Shown: positions 44,951 through 53,440 of the stretch, in pieces | Layout: the number at the start of each line of letters is the position of its first letter | How positions within the stretch are numbered: the first letter of the stretch is position 1 | Assembly: GCA_020199775.1 (NCBI GenBank) | Contig: JAIVJZ010000040.1 | Location: 558,001-622,000 of the forward strand | Length of the DNA: 64,000 nt | Direction of reading: 5' to 3' | From: Acidobacteriota bacterium | Lineage (GTDB): Bacteria; Acidobacteriota; Blastocatellia; Pyrinomonadales; Pyrinomonadaceae | Translations under genes and position numbers: made by a program | The notes under the pieces: model-generated | Database searches by the model: none | The model's input: the letters and a program-made list of their open reading frames with translations, nothing else | What the model was told of the DNA's origin: nothing

Positions 44951-46582
44951 CTACAACTTCGCCTGCGGCATGTCGTCGAGCGCGCGGGCGCGCAGGGCGG
45001 CGCGGTAGGGCTTCGCCGTGTCGCCCCCGGCGTTGGACGACCAGCGGACGCGAATCGCCTTTCGTTCGCGGCTGTCGAGGCCGACGCGCATGCTGTAGGA
45101 CTGGCGCGTGCGCGGCACGTAGAGGACGAGGCGGCGGCTGAAGGGGTCGTCGCGCGAGTCCGTGCCGGTGCAGATGATCTCGTCGTAGCCGTCGCCGTCG
45201 GCGTCCGTGATGGCGGTCGCCCACTTGGCGCCGCGAAATCCTTCCTTATCGAGCGTCGCGCGCCCGGCCACGCGGAAGCCTCCGGTTGCGCCGCGCGACT
45301 CCATCAGGAAGAGGTGCGACGTGCCCGCGCCGCGTTCGTCGCGGACGGCCGCGATGCTCGCGCCGCGCACGGTGCGCAACACGCGCGCTTCGCTCACCGC
45401 GCCATTGGTCGAAACAGTCGCCGCGATCTGTCGCGCGGCGTCGTTGGAGAGCGACGCGGGAACCACCGTCAGCGGTTCGCTGTCCTCGTTGACCTCGTTC
45501 GCCAAAGCGGTGCGGATGACGGCGGGCGAGACCGCGGACGCGCCCGCGCGCGGCGTCGTGCTCGCTTTGACGCGCGCGCTCGTCGTCGTGCCGCTGCCAG
45601 ACCACGCGAAGAACAACCCGCCGAGCAACGCCAGCAACGCCACGGCGGCGACGGCGCGCGAGGCGTTGGACGCGCGCCTGTCGAGCGTGGCGATGGTGGA
45701 AGCAAACGGCGCGGCGGCTTCCGGCATGACGAGTTGCGCCGTGTTCTGAATACTCCGTTCGAGCATAGCGCGGGTTTCGCGCGCCGACTTCGGGCGGTCG
45801 TTCGGATTTTTGGCGAGCAGCGTGTGCGTGGCGAGCGCGAGACGGCGCGGGACTTCCGGGCAGCGCGCCATGAGCGGCGGCGGCGCGGAGGTCGCCTGCC
45901 GGACGAGCACGGCCGATTGCAGCCCGTCCGTGAACGGCGGTTGCCCCGCGAGCATTTCGTAGACGAGCACGCCCACGCTGTAGAGGTCGCTCGCCGTGCC
46001 GACGGGCTTGCCCATACATTGCTCGGGCGACATGTAACGCGGCGTGCCGATGATCAAACCCGACTCGGTGGTCGCGTGCGTCTTGGTCACGTCGGCCGAA
46101 GCCGTGAGCACTTTGGCGATGCCGAAATCCAGCACCGAGACGCCGCGCTCGTTGAGCATGATGTTCGAAGGCTTGAGGTCGCGGTGGACGATGCCGAGCG
46201 CGTGCGCTTCGGCCAGCACGTCGCAGATTTCGCAGGCGATACGCACGGCGCGTTCGGGCGAGAAACGCCCCTCGCGCGCGAGCACGTCGGCCAGCGTCGA
46301 GCCTTCGACGTGTTCCATCACGATGAACGGACGGCCGTCGGGCAGGCTGCCCGCGTCGAAGATCATCGCGGCGCGCGTGTGCCTGAGACGCGCCATCGTG
46401 CGCGCCTCGCGCATGAAGCGGTCTGCGACTTCGGGGTCGGCGGCAAACTCGGCTTTGAGAACTTTGATGGCGACGGGACGTTCGAGTCCGAGATGTGTGG
46501 CGAGATAGACAGTGCCCATCCCGCCCCTGCCGATCTCACACTCGATACGGAAGCGGTTAGCGATGACACGGGGGATGTCCAT
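44951..46582 (-). CDS. Membrane Ser/Thr protein kinase (PknB-like) with an exported C-terminal domain
   Basis: 543 residues. The kinase domain (1-280) is complete: GRGGMGTVYLA (18-28), VAIK with Lys40, HRDLKPSN with Asp135, DFG at 152-154 and GTPRYMSPEQ. One transmembrane helix lies at about 308-328. The outer part (about 340-543) is beta-rich and contains ITDADGDGYDEIICTG, an FG-GAP or calcium-loop-like segment, so it may sense ligands in the periplasm. It should phosphorylate cytosolic proteins on Ser/Thr. No PASTA repeats and no phosphatase gene are nearby. Confidence 0.9.
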   Translation of the reverse strand: MDIPRVIANRFRIECEIGRGGMGTVYLATHLGLERPVAIKVLKAEFAADPEVADRFMREARTMARLRHTRAAMIFDAGSLPDGRPFIVMEHVEGSTLADVLAREGRFSPERAVRIACEICDVLAEAHALGIVHRDLKPSNIMLNERGVSVLDFGIAKVLTASADVTKTHATTESGLIIGTPRYMSPEQCMGKPVGTASDLYSVGVLVYEMLAGQPPFTDGLQSAVLVRQATSAPPPLMARCPEVPRRLALATHTLLAKNPNDRPKSARETRAMLERSIQNTAQLVMPEAAAPFASTIATLDRRASNASRAVAAVALLALLGGLFFAWSGSGTTTSARVKASTTPRAGASAVSPAVIRTALANEVNEDSEPLTVVPASLSNDAARQIAATVSTNGAVSEARVLRTVRGASIAAVRDERGAGTSHLFLMESRGATGGFRVAGRATLDKEGFRGAKWATAITDADGDGYDEIICTGTDSRDDPFSRRLVLYVPRTRQSYSMRVGLDSRERKAIRVRWSSNAGGDTAKPYRAALRARALDDMPQAKL

Positions 46583-46867
46583 GATAAAACCCTCTTTTTG
46601 GGGACAAAGGGTCGCTGTCAGGCCGTTTACTTCTGAACGAGACGAGGGGGAAGTAGCGCGGTCGAGCGGCGAGAGGAGACTAAATTGTTAATCCTTCGAT
46701 ACGGGCAACGGGGAAAGTTGTCATTTGCTGAAACGGCGGAACGCCGATGGTCTCGGAGTTTAGCACTAAGAAAGGCGAAAGGTAAAAGCAAAACGGAAGC
46801 GCGCGCCGATTTTTTCGCGCGCCCCGCGCCCGTTCGCTTTTGAGCCGTCACTTGCGCCCGGCCGCAA

Positions 46868-47350
46868 CTAGCGCGCGGCGATCTCTGTTACCCAGTGTGC
46901 GAACAACACGGCGACGAGCAAATGCGCGTAGGCTTTCGTATAGATGCGGAGACGGCGATGAACCGCCCCGCTGGCGGCGGGCGTGTGGCGTCGGCGGTGG
47001 AACGCCAGAAAGATGAGCGCGAGTCCGAGCAGGGCGAGACCGCAGACCAGAAACAGCCCCGCCGGGTTCAGTTGCCACGCCGCGCCGAACTGGCCGCGCA
47101 ACGCGTGGAGGACGCTGCGCGTCAGGCCGCAGGTCGGGCACGGGAAATCGAATGCCCGCTTGAACCAACACTCCCAATGCAACTCTCGACCGGCGACGAA
47201 CACCCGCCCGTCGTTGACCGACGCGAGCGCGCGGACGATGCCGAGTTGCAGCAGGACGAGCGCGCCGACGACGCCGTCGTGCGCGTGCGGCGTCCCGCTC
47301 ATTAAATCTCGCGGCAGTTTCATCCTGCCGATCAAACTCTGGCTCGACAT
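46868..47350 (-). CDS. DUF2752 membrane protein
   Basis: 160 residues from ATG 47350 (ATG 47323 is an alternative). The family signature ECWFKRAFDFPCPTCGLTRSVLHALRGQFGAAWQLNPAGLFLV is clear, with the CPxCGxTR core. Three hydrophobic helices are visible. Function of DUF2752 is unknown; members may bind a metal or redox group through the Cys pair. It follows a DUF2085 gene by 41 bases and a zinc-ribbon membrane protein gene before that, all in one direction. Confidence 0.8.
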   Translation of the reverse strand: MSSQSLIGRMKLPRDLMSGTPHAHDGVVGALVLLQLGIVRALASVNDGRVFVAGRELHWECWFKRAFDFPCPTCGLTRSVLHALRGQFGAAWQLNPAGLFLVCGLALLGLALIFLAFHRRRHTPAASGAVHRRLRIYTKAYAHLLVAVLFAHWVTEIAAR

Positions 47351-47391
47351 GTTCGGCCGTGTCCCGTGGCGGTCTTCGACCGCGTTGGTCG

Positions 47392-47808
47392 TCAAACTAA
47401 AGTCGTGGTCTTCGCGTCGGCGCGCGCCGCGCCTGACGTTGATAAACAGGCGGCGGCGTGTTTGACGAAACGCAGGAACAGGGACGTGCCGAAAATTCCC
47501 CACAGCACGCCCGTCAGCAGACGCCGCGCGTTGTCGCCCTGCCCGCCGGTTAAGACGGCGTGTAACACGTCGAGCGGCAAGAGCAGCGCGAGGGCGAGGC
47601 TCAGTCGCAACGGCGGCACGCGCCTCCGCCACACGAGCCAGCCGAGCAGCGCAAACGCGCCGACTAAGATTCCGGTGCAACGCCAGCACAGAGGCAGTTG
47701 CGCGCCCCACAGGTGAGGCGAACGGGCGGGCAGTTGGTGACACCACCAACCGCCCGCCCACATCAAGGCGCGATAAAAACTTTGTGCCGCCCCGTCGAAG
47801 ATGATCAC
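47392..47808 (-). CDS. DUF2085 membrane protein
   Basis: About 138 residues. The signature WCHQLPARSPHLWGAQLPLCWRCTGILVGAF, with its invariant CHQ, PLC and CxG positions, identifies DUF2085. Three or four hydrophobic helices follow. I place the start at GTG 47808, nine bases after the upstream gene's stop; ATG 47763 is possible and the ATG at 47874 would overlap the upstream gene. Like DUF2752 it has Cys pairs at the membrane surface. Confidence 0.78.
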   Translation of the reverse strand: MIIFDGAAQSFYRALMWAGGWWCHQLPARSPHLWGAQLPLCWRCTGILVGAFALLGWLVWRRRVPPLRLSLALALLLPLDVLHAVLTGGQGDNARRLLTGVLWGIFGTSLFLRFVKHAAACLSTSGAARADAKTTTLV

Positions 47809-47816
47809 GCGGTTTG

Positions 47817-48341
47817 TTATTTGAAGTAGATCGGCTGGAACTGCCCGTTCGAGTTTTTCGCCGCTTCGTCCCAACTGTGGATCGCCGCCGCGATGTTGAT
47901 GAGCGGCATCGCGATGAACAGGCAGATGCCGACGACGACGAACGTCAGGATCGTGGCGACGATGGCATACGCTATCGTCCCGGCGAAGATGCCGATGCCG
48001 AGACCGGCTTTGTTAGGCACGAACAGGAGGCCGAGGCCGGGGAAGAAAAAACTGACGAGCGCGGGCACGGCCGGATGCATCGGTTGATTCCCCTCCGTCG
48101 TCTGCTGGTAAGAGGGCGTCATGTTCTGCCCGGCGTTGTAGGAGGGATAATTGGGCGGCGGCGTCTGCGGCGTGTAGCCGCCCGTCGGGCTGTAGGGGTC
48201 GGCGGCGGGCGGCTGGTTGTTCAGGTCGCCGCTCACGCGCCACGATTCGGGGGCGGGTGCGGGCGCGAGCGTCGCGCCGCAACTGACGCAAAATTTTGTT
48301 CCTTCGACGTTGTTCGTACCGCAAGAGGCGCAAGTTGCCAT
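47817..48341 (-). CDS. Zinc-ribbon membrane protein
   Basis: 174 residues. AAGGAG precedes ATG 48341. Residues 1-25 are a zinc ribbon (CASCGTNNVEGTKFCVSCG), then a Pro/Gln/Tyr-rich disordered linker (about 28-90), then two to three hydrophobic helices (VPALVSFFFPGLGLLFV and IAYAIVATILTFVVVGICLFIAMPLI). This layout is common in small membrane proteins of Acidobacteriota; function unknown. It is first of a run with DUF2085 and DUF2752 genes. Confidence 0.78.
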   Translation of the reverse strand: MATCASCGTNNVEGTKFCVSCGATLAPAPAPESWRVSGDLNNQPPAADPYSPTGGYTPQTPPPNYPSYNAGQNMTPSYQQTTEGNQPMHPAVPALVSFFFPGLGLLFVPNKAGLGIGIFAGTIAYAIVATILTFVVVGICLFIAMPLINIAAAIHSWDEAAKNSNGQFQPIYFK

Positions 48342-48390
48342 TATCTTCTCCTTAAAGGGTGTTGGGTTGTTCGGGTCTTCAGAGCGCCCG

Positions 48391-49248
48391 TTAAATATTC
48401 GGTATCCAGAAATCCTGCCCGCGTTCGACGACGCGCTTGAGTCCGAGGGCGCGCAACTCTTTCTCACGAACGCCGAGAAAAGTAAAGTGCGGCAGATCGT
48501 GGAGCACGGTCTGAAACCAACCGTGGCGCGCGAGAATTTCGCGCACGCGCTCGTCGCGAAACTCCGTCGCGTCGAACGCCAGCATCGAGAGGTGCTGCGA
48601 CGCGCCGGGCGCGGCCACCGAAGACAGGATCGTCCGCGAGAAATCTTTGCTGAAAAAATGGCCGCGCTCTTCCTCCTTGAGCACCGCCGCGATCTGCTCG
48701 GCGCAACAGAGCGCGGCGAGCCGCCGGGCCTCGTCCGGCGCGAGCGCGTTGGACGAAACCCAGTGCGCGAGCGCGGGCTTGACGCGCGACTCCCACAGGC
48801 GCAGCGTGTCGGCGTAACTGCGCCGCGCCGCCTCCGCGCCCCCGCGCGGCGTGATCTCCAACCCGTACGCGTGCGCCTCCGCCCGCGCCGCGAGCAGCGC
48901 GTCGAGCGCGGCCGGTTGCAACTCGATGCGCGCGTCGCCAAAGTGCTCCGCGCGCGGCTCGACTTCCGCCTGAAACCGGGCGCACTCTTCCCCGCTCCGA
49001 AACACGCAACGCGGCGGCACGCGCACGCTCGCGGCGGCGACGAACATCGCGCCGTACTCGGCCAGTAGGCGACGCTCCACCTCGTCACAGGCGTCGCACA
49101 ACTCCTCCGGCCTCACGCCGCGTGCGACGAGCGAGCGCGTCAGCGCGGCGTAAAAGGGCGACGCGGTAAAGTCGTCCGCTTGCGCTTTCGTCGTCGTGCG
49201 GTCGGGCGGCGCTGTTGCTGCTGGGGGGTGATCGCTTTTTTTGCGCAT
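48391..49248 (-). CDS. Possible M15/VanY-type zinc D,D-peptidase
   Basis: About 285 residues from ATG 49248; an in-frame TTG at 49335 is less likely. I infer the family from the C-terminal third: GASQHLSMLAFDATEF matches the S-x-H-x6-D zinc site of D-Ala-D-Ala peptidases, and DLPHFTFLG about 40 residues later supplies an acidic residue and the third ligand, as in ExxH of VanX/VanY. The N-terminal part is helical, contains CDACDE and has no signal peptide, which is odd for a wall enzyme. It could instead act on another substrate. Confidence in coding is high, in function moderate. Confidence 0.65.
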   Translation of the reverse strand: MRKKSDHPPAATAPPDRTTTKAQADDFTASPFYAALTRSLVARGVRPEELCDACDEVERRLLAEYGAMFVAAASVRVPPRCVFRSGEECARFQAEVEPRAEHFGDARIELQPAALDALLAARAEAHAYGLEITPRGGAEAARRSYADTLRLWESRVKPALAHWVSSNALAPDEARRLAALCCAEQIAAVLKEEERGHFFSKDFSRTILSSVAAPGASQHLSMLAFDATEFRDERVREILARHGWFQTVLHDLPHFTFLGVREKELRALGLKRVVERGQDFWIPNI

Positions 49249-49396
49249 GCGCGGTCGTGGTTCGTCGGGCGTGCCTTTATGGTTTTCGCTGGTCTCGGTT
49301 TTCGCGGCGGTCGCGGGACTGATGTATGCTACCAAGAGTCGGGGCTGAACGAAAGAATCGACGAAAGAATTTGCACGCGCGGCGGGGAAAAACTCG

Positions 49397-49762
49397 ATGG
49401 GGCAACTCGATCAATTTCGCGAAACGCTGGCGACCTACCGCAAATACGGCTGGCAACTCGCGCGCGTCTTGATGCGCCCCGGCGCGCTCGCGGAACTGCG
49501 CGCCGCGACGGGCGGCGAAGATTTCGAGGCCGTCGCGGCGCGCGAATTTCCGGTTGACGCGATGTGGTTCGTGCGTCCCGCGGGGGGCGGGCGCGAGGCT
49601 TGGGAACTGCGCCTCGTCAACGAATCCCCTTACGCGCTCTTCGAGTTGTTCGAGCCGGACGAGGCCGAGGAAGACCGCGAAGACGTGCGCCGCGAAATGG
49701 AAGCGAAGATGAAGGAAAGGGTGAACGGCGAAGGAGTAGAAGGAGTAGAAGGAGTGGATTGA
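49397..49762 (+). CDS. Hypothetical protein, 121 residues
   Basis: Opens MGQLDQFRETLATYRKYGWQLARVLMRPGALAELRAA and continues with a compact alpha/beta part (FPVDAMWFVRPAGGGREAWELRLVNESPYALFELFEPDEAEED). The C-terminus is a charged helix ending in GVEGVEGVD repeats, encoded by GGAGTAGAA tandem units that merge into the hairpin behind the gene. GGGGAAAA may be its ribosome site. Divergent from the M15-like gene. I do not recognise the family. Confidence 0.65.
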   Translation: MGQLDQFRETLATYRKYGWQLARVLMRPGALAELRAATGGEDFEAVAAREFPVDAMWFVRPAGGGREAWELRLVNESPYALFELFEPDEAEEDREDVRREMEAKMKERVNGEGVEGVEGVD

Positions 49763-49770
49763 TTCAAGAA

Positions 49771-49833
49771 GGATTGATTCATTGATTCATTGAAGAATAT
49801 GGATCAATGAATCAATGAATCAATGAATCAATG
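49771..49833. repeat. Repeat-armed hairpin, ATCAATGA octamers, between convergent genes
   Basis: Left arm GGATTGATTC plus ATTGATTC units (49771-49793), right arm four ATCAATGA units (49803-49833). It separates the 121-residue protein gene from the convergent PDZ gene. Confidence 0.85.
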
Positions 49834-49841
49834 TTTCTTTT

Positions 49842-50855
49842 TTACGTCCGCCTTCCCATCTTGACCGGGATCGTGATGCGCTGTCCCTCGCGGTAGACGA
49901 CGATGTCAACGGTGCTGCCGGGCTTGGCGAGGTTGATGTAACCGAAGAATCCTTCGCCGGTGCGGACGGGCTTTTTGTCAAACTCGACGACGACATCGCC
50001 CCTTTTGATACCAAACAGATCGGCGGGACGGTTGGGGTACACCTCGCCGATGCGCACGCCGTGAATGTTCGTGCCCTCGACGGCCACGCGCTCCGTGTCC
50101 TCGATGCCGAGCATTCCTCGCTCCTTCGGCATGAAGGCGTCGGAGTTGTAGTCTTTGTTTGAGATGGTCGTCAACTGGGTGGTCTTCGTCTCGCCGTCGC
50201 GCAAGTAGACGACCTCGACCGTCTTGCCCACGGGCGTCTCGCTCAGCACGTCTCTCATCGTGTCTTCGCCGTTGATCACCTTCCCGTCAAACTTCGTGAT
50301 GGTGTCGCCGTCGAGGAGTCCGGCGCGTTCGGCGGGGCTGCCGAGCATGGATTGTTCGATCACCGCGCCCGCCCCGTCCGCGCCGCCGAAATCCGACGCG
50401 CCCAGGAAGGAACGCGGCTCATTACGCTGAGGTTGAAACCCGACGCTTCGTTGCGCCGCGTCTCTGATCGCACGAAACAGAAACCCGCCGCCGACCGCCA
50501 CGAGCGGCACGAACAACACGAACATGAGCAGGAACGCCAGCCACTTCTTCCTGCCCTTACGCCGGGGGCGGCCGGGACTTAAACTCTGCGGCGACACGGG
50601 AGCGACCGGCGAGATCACCGTCGTCTGCGCGCCCGCGAGCGACTGATTGCCCTCGCCCATGCCGTGCATGTTCGTCATGCGGTCGAAGCGAACCGTCTCC
50701 ACGTATTCGGCCATGCCCTCGCCGAGCCGATACCCGCACGAACGGCAAAAGCGCATCCCGGCCACGAGCGGCACGCCGCAACTCGGGCACATCTGCGGGT
50801 TCGCGCCCGCGTTGGCGGCCGCCTCTTTTTCGGCGCGTTGAGTTTCGGTTCCCAT
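49842..50855 (-). CDS. Zinc-ribbon membrane protein with two PDZ domains
   Basis: 337 residues. A cytosolic zinc ribbon at 22-42 (CPSCGVPLVAGMRFCRSCG) is followed by a linker, a transmembrane helix at about 105-128 (WLAFLLMFVLFVPLVAVGGGFLF), and two PDZ modules outside: about 150-235 (SPAERAGLLDGDTITKFDGKVINGEDTMRDVL) and about 245-335 (RPADLFGIKRGDVVVEFDKKPVRTGEGFF). There is no protease domain. It may tether or sense unfolded envelope proteins and relay through the ribbon. It has a TATAAT-containing promoter upstream. Confidence 0.82.
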   Translation of the reverse strand: MGTETQRAEKEAAANAGANPQMCPSCGVPLVAGMRFCRSCGYRLGEGMAEYVETVRFDRMTNMHGMGEGNQSLAGAQTTVISPVAPVSPQSLSPGRPRRKGRKKWLAFLLMFVLFVPLVAVGGGFLFRAIRDAAQRSVGFQPQRNEPRSFLGASDFGGADGAGAVIEQSMLGSPAERAGLLDGDTITKFDGKVINGEDTMRDVLSETPVGKTVEVVYLRDGETKTTQLTTISNKDYNSDAFMPKERGMLGIEDTERVAVEGTNIHGVRIGEVYPNRPADLFGIKRGDVVVEFDKKPVRTGEGFFGYINLAKPGSTVDIVVYREGQRITIPVKMGRRT

Positions 50856-50925
50856 AAAGTTTTCCCCGTCTGGCGCTGGAATGGAGGACGCCGGGCGGGC
50901 GTCCGGTCATGTTTTGGCGTCACGA

Positions 50926-50979
50926 ATTATACGCCAACTCGCGCACCCCGGTTGCACATTCATACGCCAACGGCATAAA
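50926..50979. promoter_or_regulatory. Divergent promoter region with direct repeats ATACGCCAA
   Basis: Leftward, TATAAT (50926-50931) may serve the PDZ gene. Rightward, TTGCAC (50952-50957), 16-base spacer and CATAAA (50974-50979) may serve the gene at 51048. Two exact ATACGCCAA copies at 50929-50937 and 50962-50970 are 33 bases apart, three helical turns, and overlap the promoter elements. Confidence 0.45.
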
Positions 50980-51047
50980 CTTTTGCCTGCTTAGACAACA
51001 GCACAGACCGCGGCGCGGCAAGCGACCGGAAACTGTCAGACGAAAGA

Positions 51048-51293
51048 ATGAGGCCCGACTTGGAAGTAGTTAAAGCCCTCGCTGCCTTGCAGCCGCTCTA
51101 CAATAAAGACAACATCGAGATCGTGACGGAGGACGGCACACGCGTGCGCGGCCTCGTCAAGAGCATGAAAACGACGCAGGCTCTCACCAAGCCGAGCGTC
51201 AAAATCCAACGCGCCGACGGCGAGATCGTCAAGATCACCTTCGACATCATCACGGAGATCGTGGATCACAACCCGGCCGAAAGCGCGCGTTGA
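51048..51293 (+). CDS. Hypothetical protein, 81 residues
   Basis: Sequence MRPDLEVVKALAALQPLYNKDNIEIVTEDGTRVRGLVKSMKTTQALTKPSVKIQRADGEIVKITFDIITEIVDHNPAESAR suggests an initial helix and then five or six short strands, compatible with a small SH3-like or Sm-like barrel. No signal peptide. The ribosome site is weak (GACGAAAG). It is divergent from the PDZ gene. I do not recognise the family. Confidence 0.55.
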   Translation: MRPDLEVVKALAALQPLYNKDNIEIVTEDGTRVRGLVKSMKTTQALTKPSVKIQRADGEIVKITFDIITEIVDHNPAESAR

Positions 51294-51441
51294 GCGGCGG
51301 ACGGTATTTTGTGGTCGGCGTGCGTGCGCGCCGCCGGATATTTTGTTTTTCCCCGTAACAGTGTCTTCGTCGCGGGTCGTTTTTAAGGTATGATATTTCG
51401 CGCGCGGGTGGTCTAACAGGAAGCGTCCCGCGCTTGTACTT

Positions 51442-52086
51442 ATGCAGAAAACTTCCGACATCACCATCCGGGAATTCGGCGGGCGCGTGGCGAGCGTGTG
51501 GCAGGGCTTGCGTCCTTCGACGCGCAGCCTCGTCGAGCGCGCCCTCGCTTCGGCCGCCGCCCCCGTCACTGCCGCCACGCCGCGCTGTAGCGCGCCCTAC
51601 GACGCGCGCTCCGAATGGGAATTGAGCCGCCTGCTCGCCGCGCTCGACGGGCGCGCGAAGGAGACGGGCGTGCGCGCCCTGAGCACCGAAGAGGTGAGCG
51701 AACTGGCGCGCATGGCCGAAACCTGCGCCCACGTCCTGCACGGCGAGGCGCGCTCGGCGGAAGTCTTCGCGCAACTTTTGGAGCGCGCCCTCGCCGTCCG
51801 CGACTACGCGCGCATCGACGTGCTCGCCAACACCTTCACCGCGCGGCTCCCGGCCGCGGAGATGTGCGAACTCGCGCGCCACCCGAACCCGGGCGTGCGC
51901 GCCCTCGCCCACGAAGCCCTCGCCCAATCGCCCACGGGCGTGCTCGTCGAACTGCTCGGCGACCCGGTGGACGCGGACGTGGCGCGCGACGCGCTCGTCT
52001 TACAGGCCGACGATTACGGCTCGGAAGAAGCCCGCTGGGTCGTCAGCGCACTGGAACGCGCCGACGCCAGCGAAGACGAACTATAA
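51442..52086 (+). CDS. Hypothetical helical-repeat protein, 214 residues
   Basis: Predominantly helical, with HEAT-like spacing in the second half (ERALAVRDYARIDVLANTFTARLPAAEMCELARHPNPGVRALAHEALAQSPTGVLVELLGDPVDADVARDALVLQADDYG). A -10-like TATGAT lies near 51391, and a GCGCGGG/CCCGCGC stem near 51406-51436 comes just before the start. A strong terminator follows directly. In style it resembles the partial protein at 63620, but I cannot show homology by eye. Function unknown. Confidence 0.65.
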   Translation: MQKTSDITIREFGGRVASVWQGLRPSTRSLVERALASAAAPVTAATPRCSAPYDARSEWELSRLLAALDGRAKETGVRALSTEEVSELARMAETCAHVLHGEARSAEVFAQLLERALAVRDYARIDVLANTFTARLPAAEMCELARHPNPGVRALAHEALAQSPTGVLVELLGDPVDADVARDALVLQADDYGSEEARWVVSALERADASEDEL

Positions 52087-52117
52087 AAAAAGCCGCTCGA
52101 AGTCGAGCGGCTTTTAA
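52085..52117. terminator. Bidirectional terminator
   Basis: AAAAGCCGCTCGA (52088-52100) pairs with TCGAGCGGCTTTT (52103-52115), perfect, flanked by A-run and T-run. It ends the gene at 51442 and the convergent ispH. Confidence 0.93.
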
Positions 52118-52154
52118 CTTTAAGTCCGGCCTTTTTATTTCAACCCTTAACAAC

Positions 52155-53030
52155 TCAAACGGCGAGCGCGTCCGCGGTTTCCTTCCGCGCCTCTCCGATC
52201 TCGCGCAGGCGCGCCACGACCTGTTCGATCAGCCAGTTGGGGGTCGAAGCCCCGGCGGTGACGCCCACGCGCTCGACGCCGCGCAAATCTTCCGCGTCGA
52301 TCTCCTGCGGCGTCTCGATCAGAAAACTGCGCTCGCAACTTTCCTTGCAGACCGAGAGCAGTTTCAGGCTGTTTGAAGAATGCTTGCCGCCGATGACGTA
52401 GAAGGCTTCGACTTGCCCGGCGAGGGCGCGGGCGGCGTCCTGCCGGTCGCGCGTGGCCGAACAGATCGTGTTGACGATCTGCGGCTCGCTGTCGGCCTTG
52501 GCGCGAACGGCTTCGGCGGCTTCGAGAAAGGCGCTGAGTTTGATCGTGGTCTGCGAGACTACGAGCGGCGCGCGCAACGCGGGCAGGTTCGCCACCTCGC
52601 CCGCGTCGCGCACGACGTACGAATTGTTCGGCGCGTAACCGACGACGCCGATCATCTCCGGGTGATCCGGGTTGCCGACGATGACCACGTCGCGCCCCTC
52701 GGCGGCGGCGCGTTCCGCGAGCTTCTGCACTTTGGTCACGAACGGGCACGTCGCATCGACCACGTGCGACGCGCGCGCTTCGAGTTCGCGCTGCACCTGC
52801 GGCGTCACGCCGTGGGCGCGAATCACGGCCGTCACTTCGCCTTCCACGTCGGCGGGCGCGTCAATCGTCGCGACGCCGTGCGCTTCGAGGCGTTGAATCT
52901 CCTGCGTGTTGTGAATGAGCGGCCCCAGAGTGCGGACGCGCGCGCCCTGCGAGAGCGCGTCTTCCACCAACTCGACGGCGCGCTCCACGCCGAAACAGAA
53001 CCCGTACTCCTCGGCCAACAAAACCTGCAT
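52155..53030 (-). CDS. ispH: 4-hydroxy-3-methylbut-2-enyl diphosphate reductase
   Basis: Last enzyme of the MEP isoprenoid pathway; an iron-sulfur protein making IPP and DMAPP. From ATG 53030 the 291 residues have all three cluster Cys: Cys12 in EYGFCFGVERA, Cys95 in VDATCPFV and Cys190 in NTICSATRDRQ. TTIKLSAF, GGKHSSNS and GVTAGASTPNWLIEQV are also present. The reading frame extends upstream through the next gene, but the family start is at 53030. The MEP route is the standard one in this kind of bacterium. Confidence 0.96.
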   Translation of the reverse strand: MQVLLAEEYGFCFGVERAVELVEDALSQGARVRTLGPLIHNTQEIQRLEAHGVATIDAPADVEGEVTAVIRAHGVTPQVQRELEARASHVVDATCPFVTKVQKLAERAAAEGRDVVIVGNPDHPEMIGVVGYAPNNSYVVRDAGEVANLPALRAPLVVSQTTIKLSAFLEAAEAVRAKADSEPQIVNTICSATRDRQDAARALAGQVEAFYVIGGKHSSNSLKLLSVCKESCERSFLIETPQEIDAEDLRGVERVGVTAGASTPNWLIEQVVARLREIGEARKETADALAV

Positions 53031-53071
53031 TCGCGTTCCCTTCCAATAAATTCGCCTGAGACGAACGTTCT

Positions 53072-53353
53072 TTACCCCATGCCGTCCGGTGGCGGCGTCT
53101 GCGGCTGCGACTCGCGCGTGCCACGCCGCTGCCATTCTTCGCGCAGGCGGTCGCCGCCGCGCAGGGCTTCGTCGATCCAGTTGATCTTCTTATCGGCCAA
53201 CCAACTGACGCCGCCCCAGAAATTCTTCTCGAACTCACCGAACTTGTAAGCCACGTCGCGCGGCAGGACGGCGTAAGACGCGTCGCACAGGAAACGCAGC
53301 GCGTCCGAGAGCGTGTCGCCTGTGTGATAGCGTGTTTCGTTTGTTTCAGCCAT
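53072..53353 (-). CDS. Hypothetical protein, 93 residues
   Basis: MAETNETRYHTGDTLSDALRFLCDASYAVLPRDVAYKFGEFEKNFWGGVSWLADKKINWIDEALRGGDRLREEWQRRG followed by a Pro-rich tail. It is helical, rich in Trp and Phe, with no signal peptide. GGAGTG lies at acceptable distance before ATG 53353. It precedes ispH by 41 bases on the same strand and may be cotranscribed. Not recognised. Confidence 0.65.
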   Translation of the reverse strand: MAETNETRYHTGDTLSDALRFLCDASYAVLPRDVAYKFGEFEKNFWGGVSWLADKKINWIDEALRGGDRLREEWQRRGTRESQPQTPPPDGMG

Positions 53354-53440
53354 AAATAAAAATCACTCCTTCACCGTCTTCATACGCCCGCGACGCCGCC
53401 TTCGTTCCACGTCAAATACTAGCACAGCGAACCCGGATTC

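Noticed and set aside
51400..51440. tRNA-like stem upstream of the gene at 51442
   Set aside because: GCGCGGG/CCCGCGC pairs, but there is no T-arm GTTCGA or anticodon arm. No tRNA or rRNA gene was found anywhere in the window.
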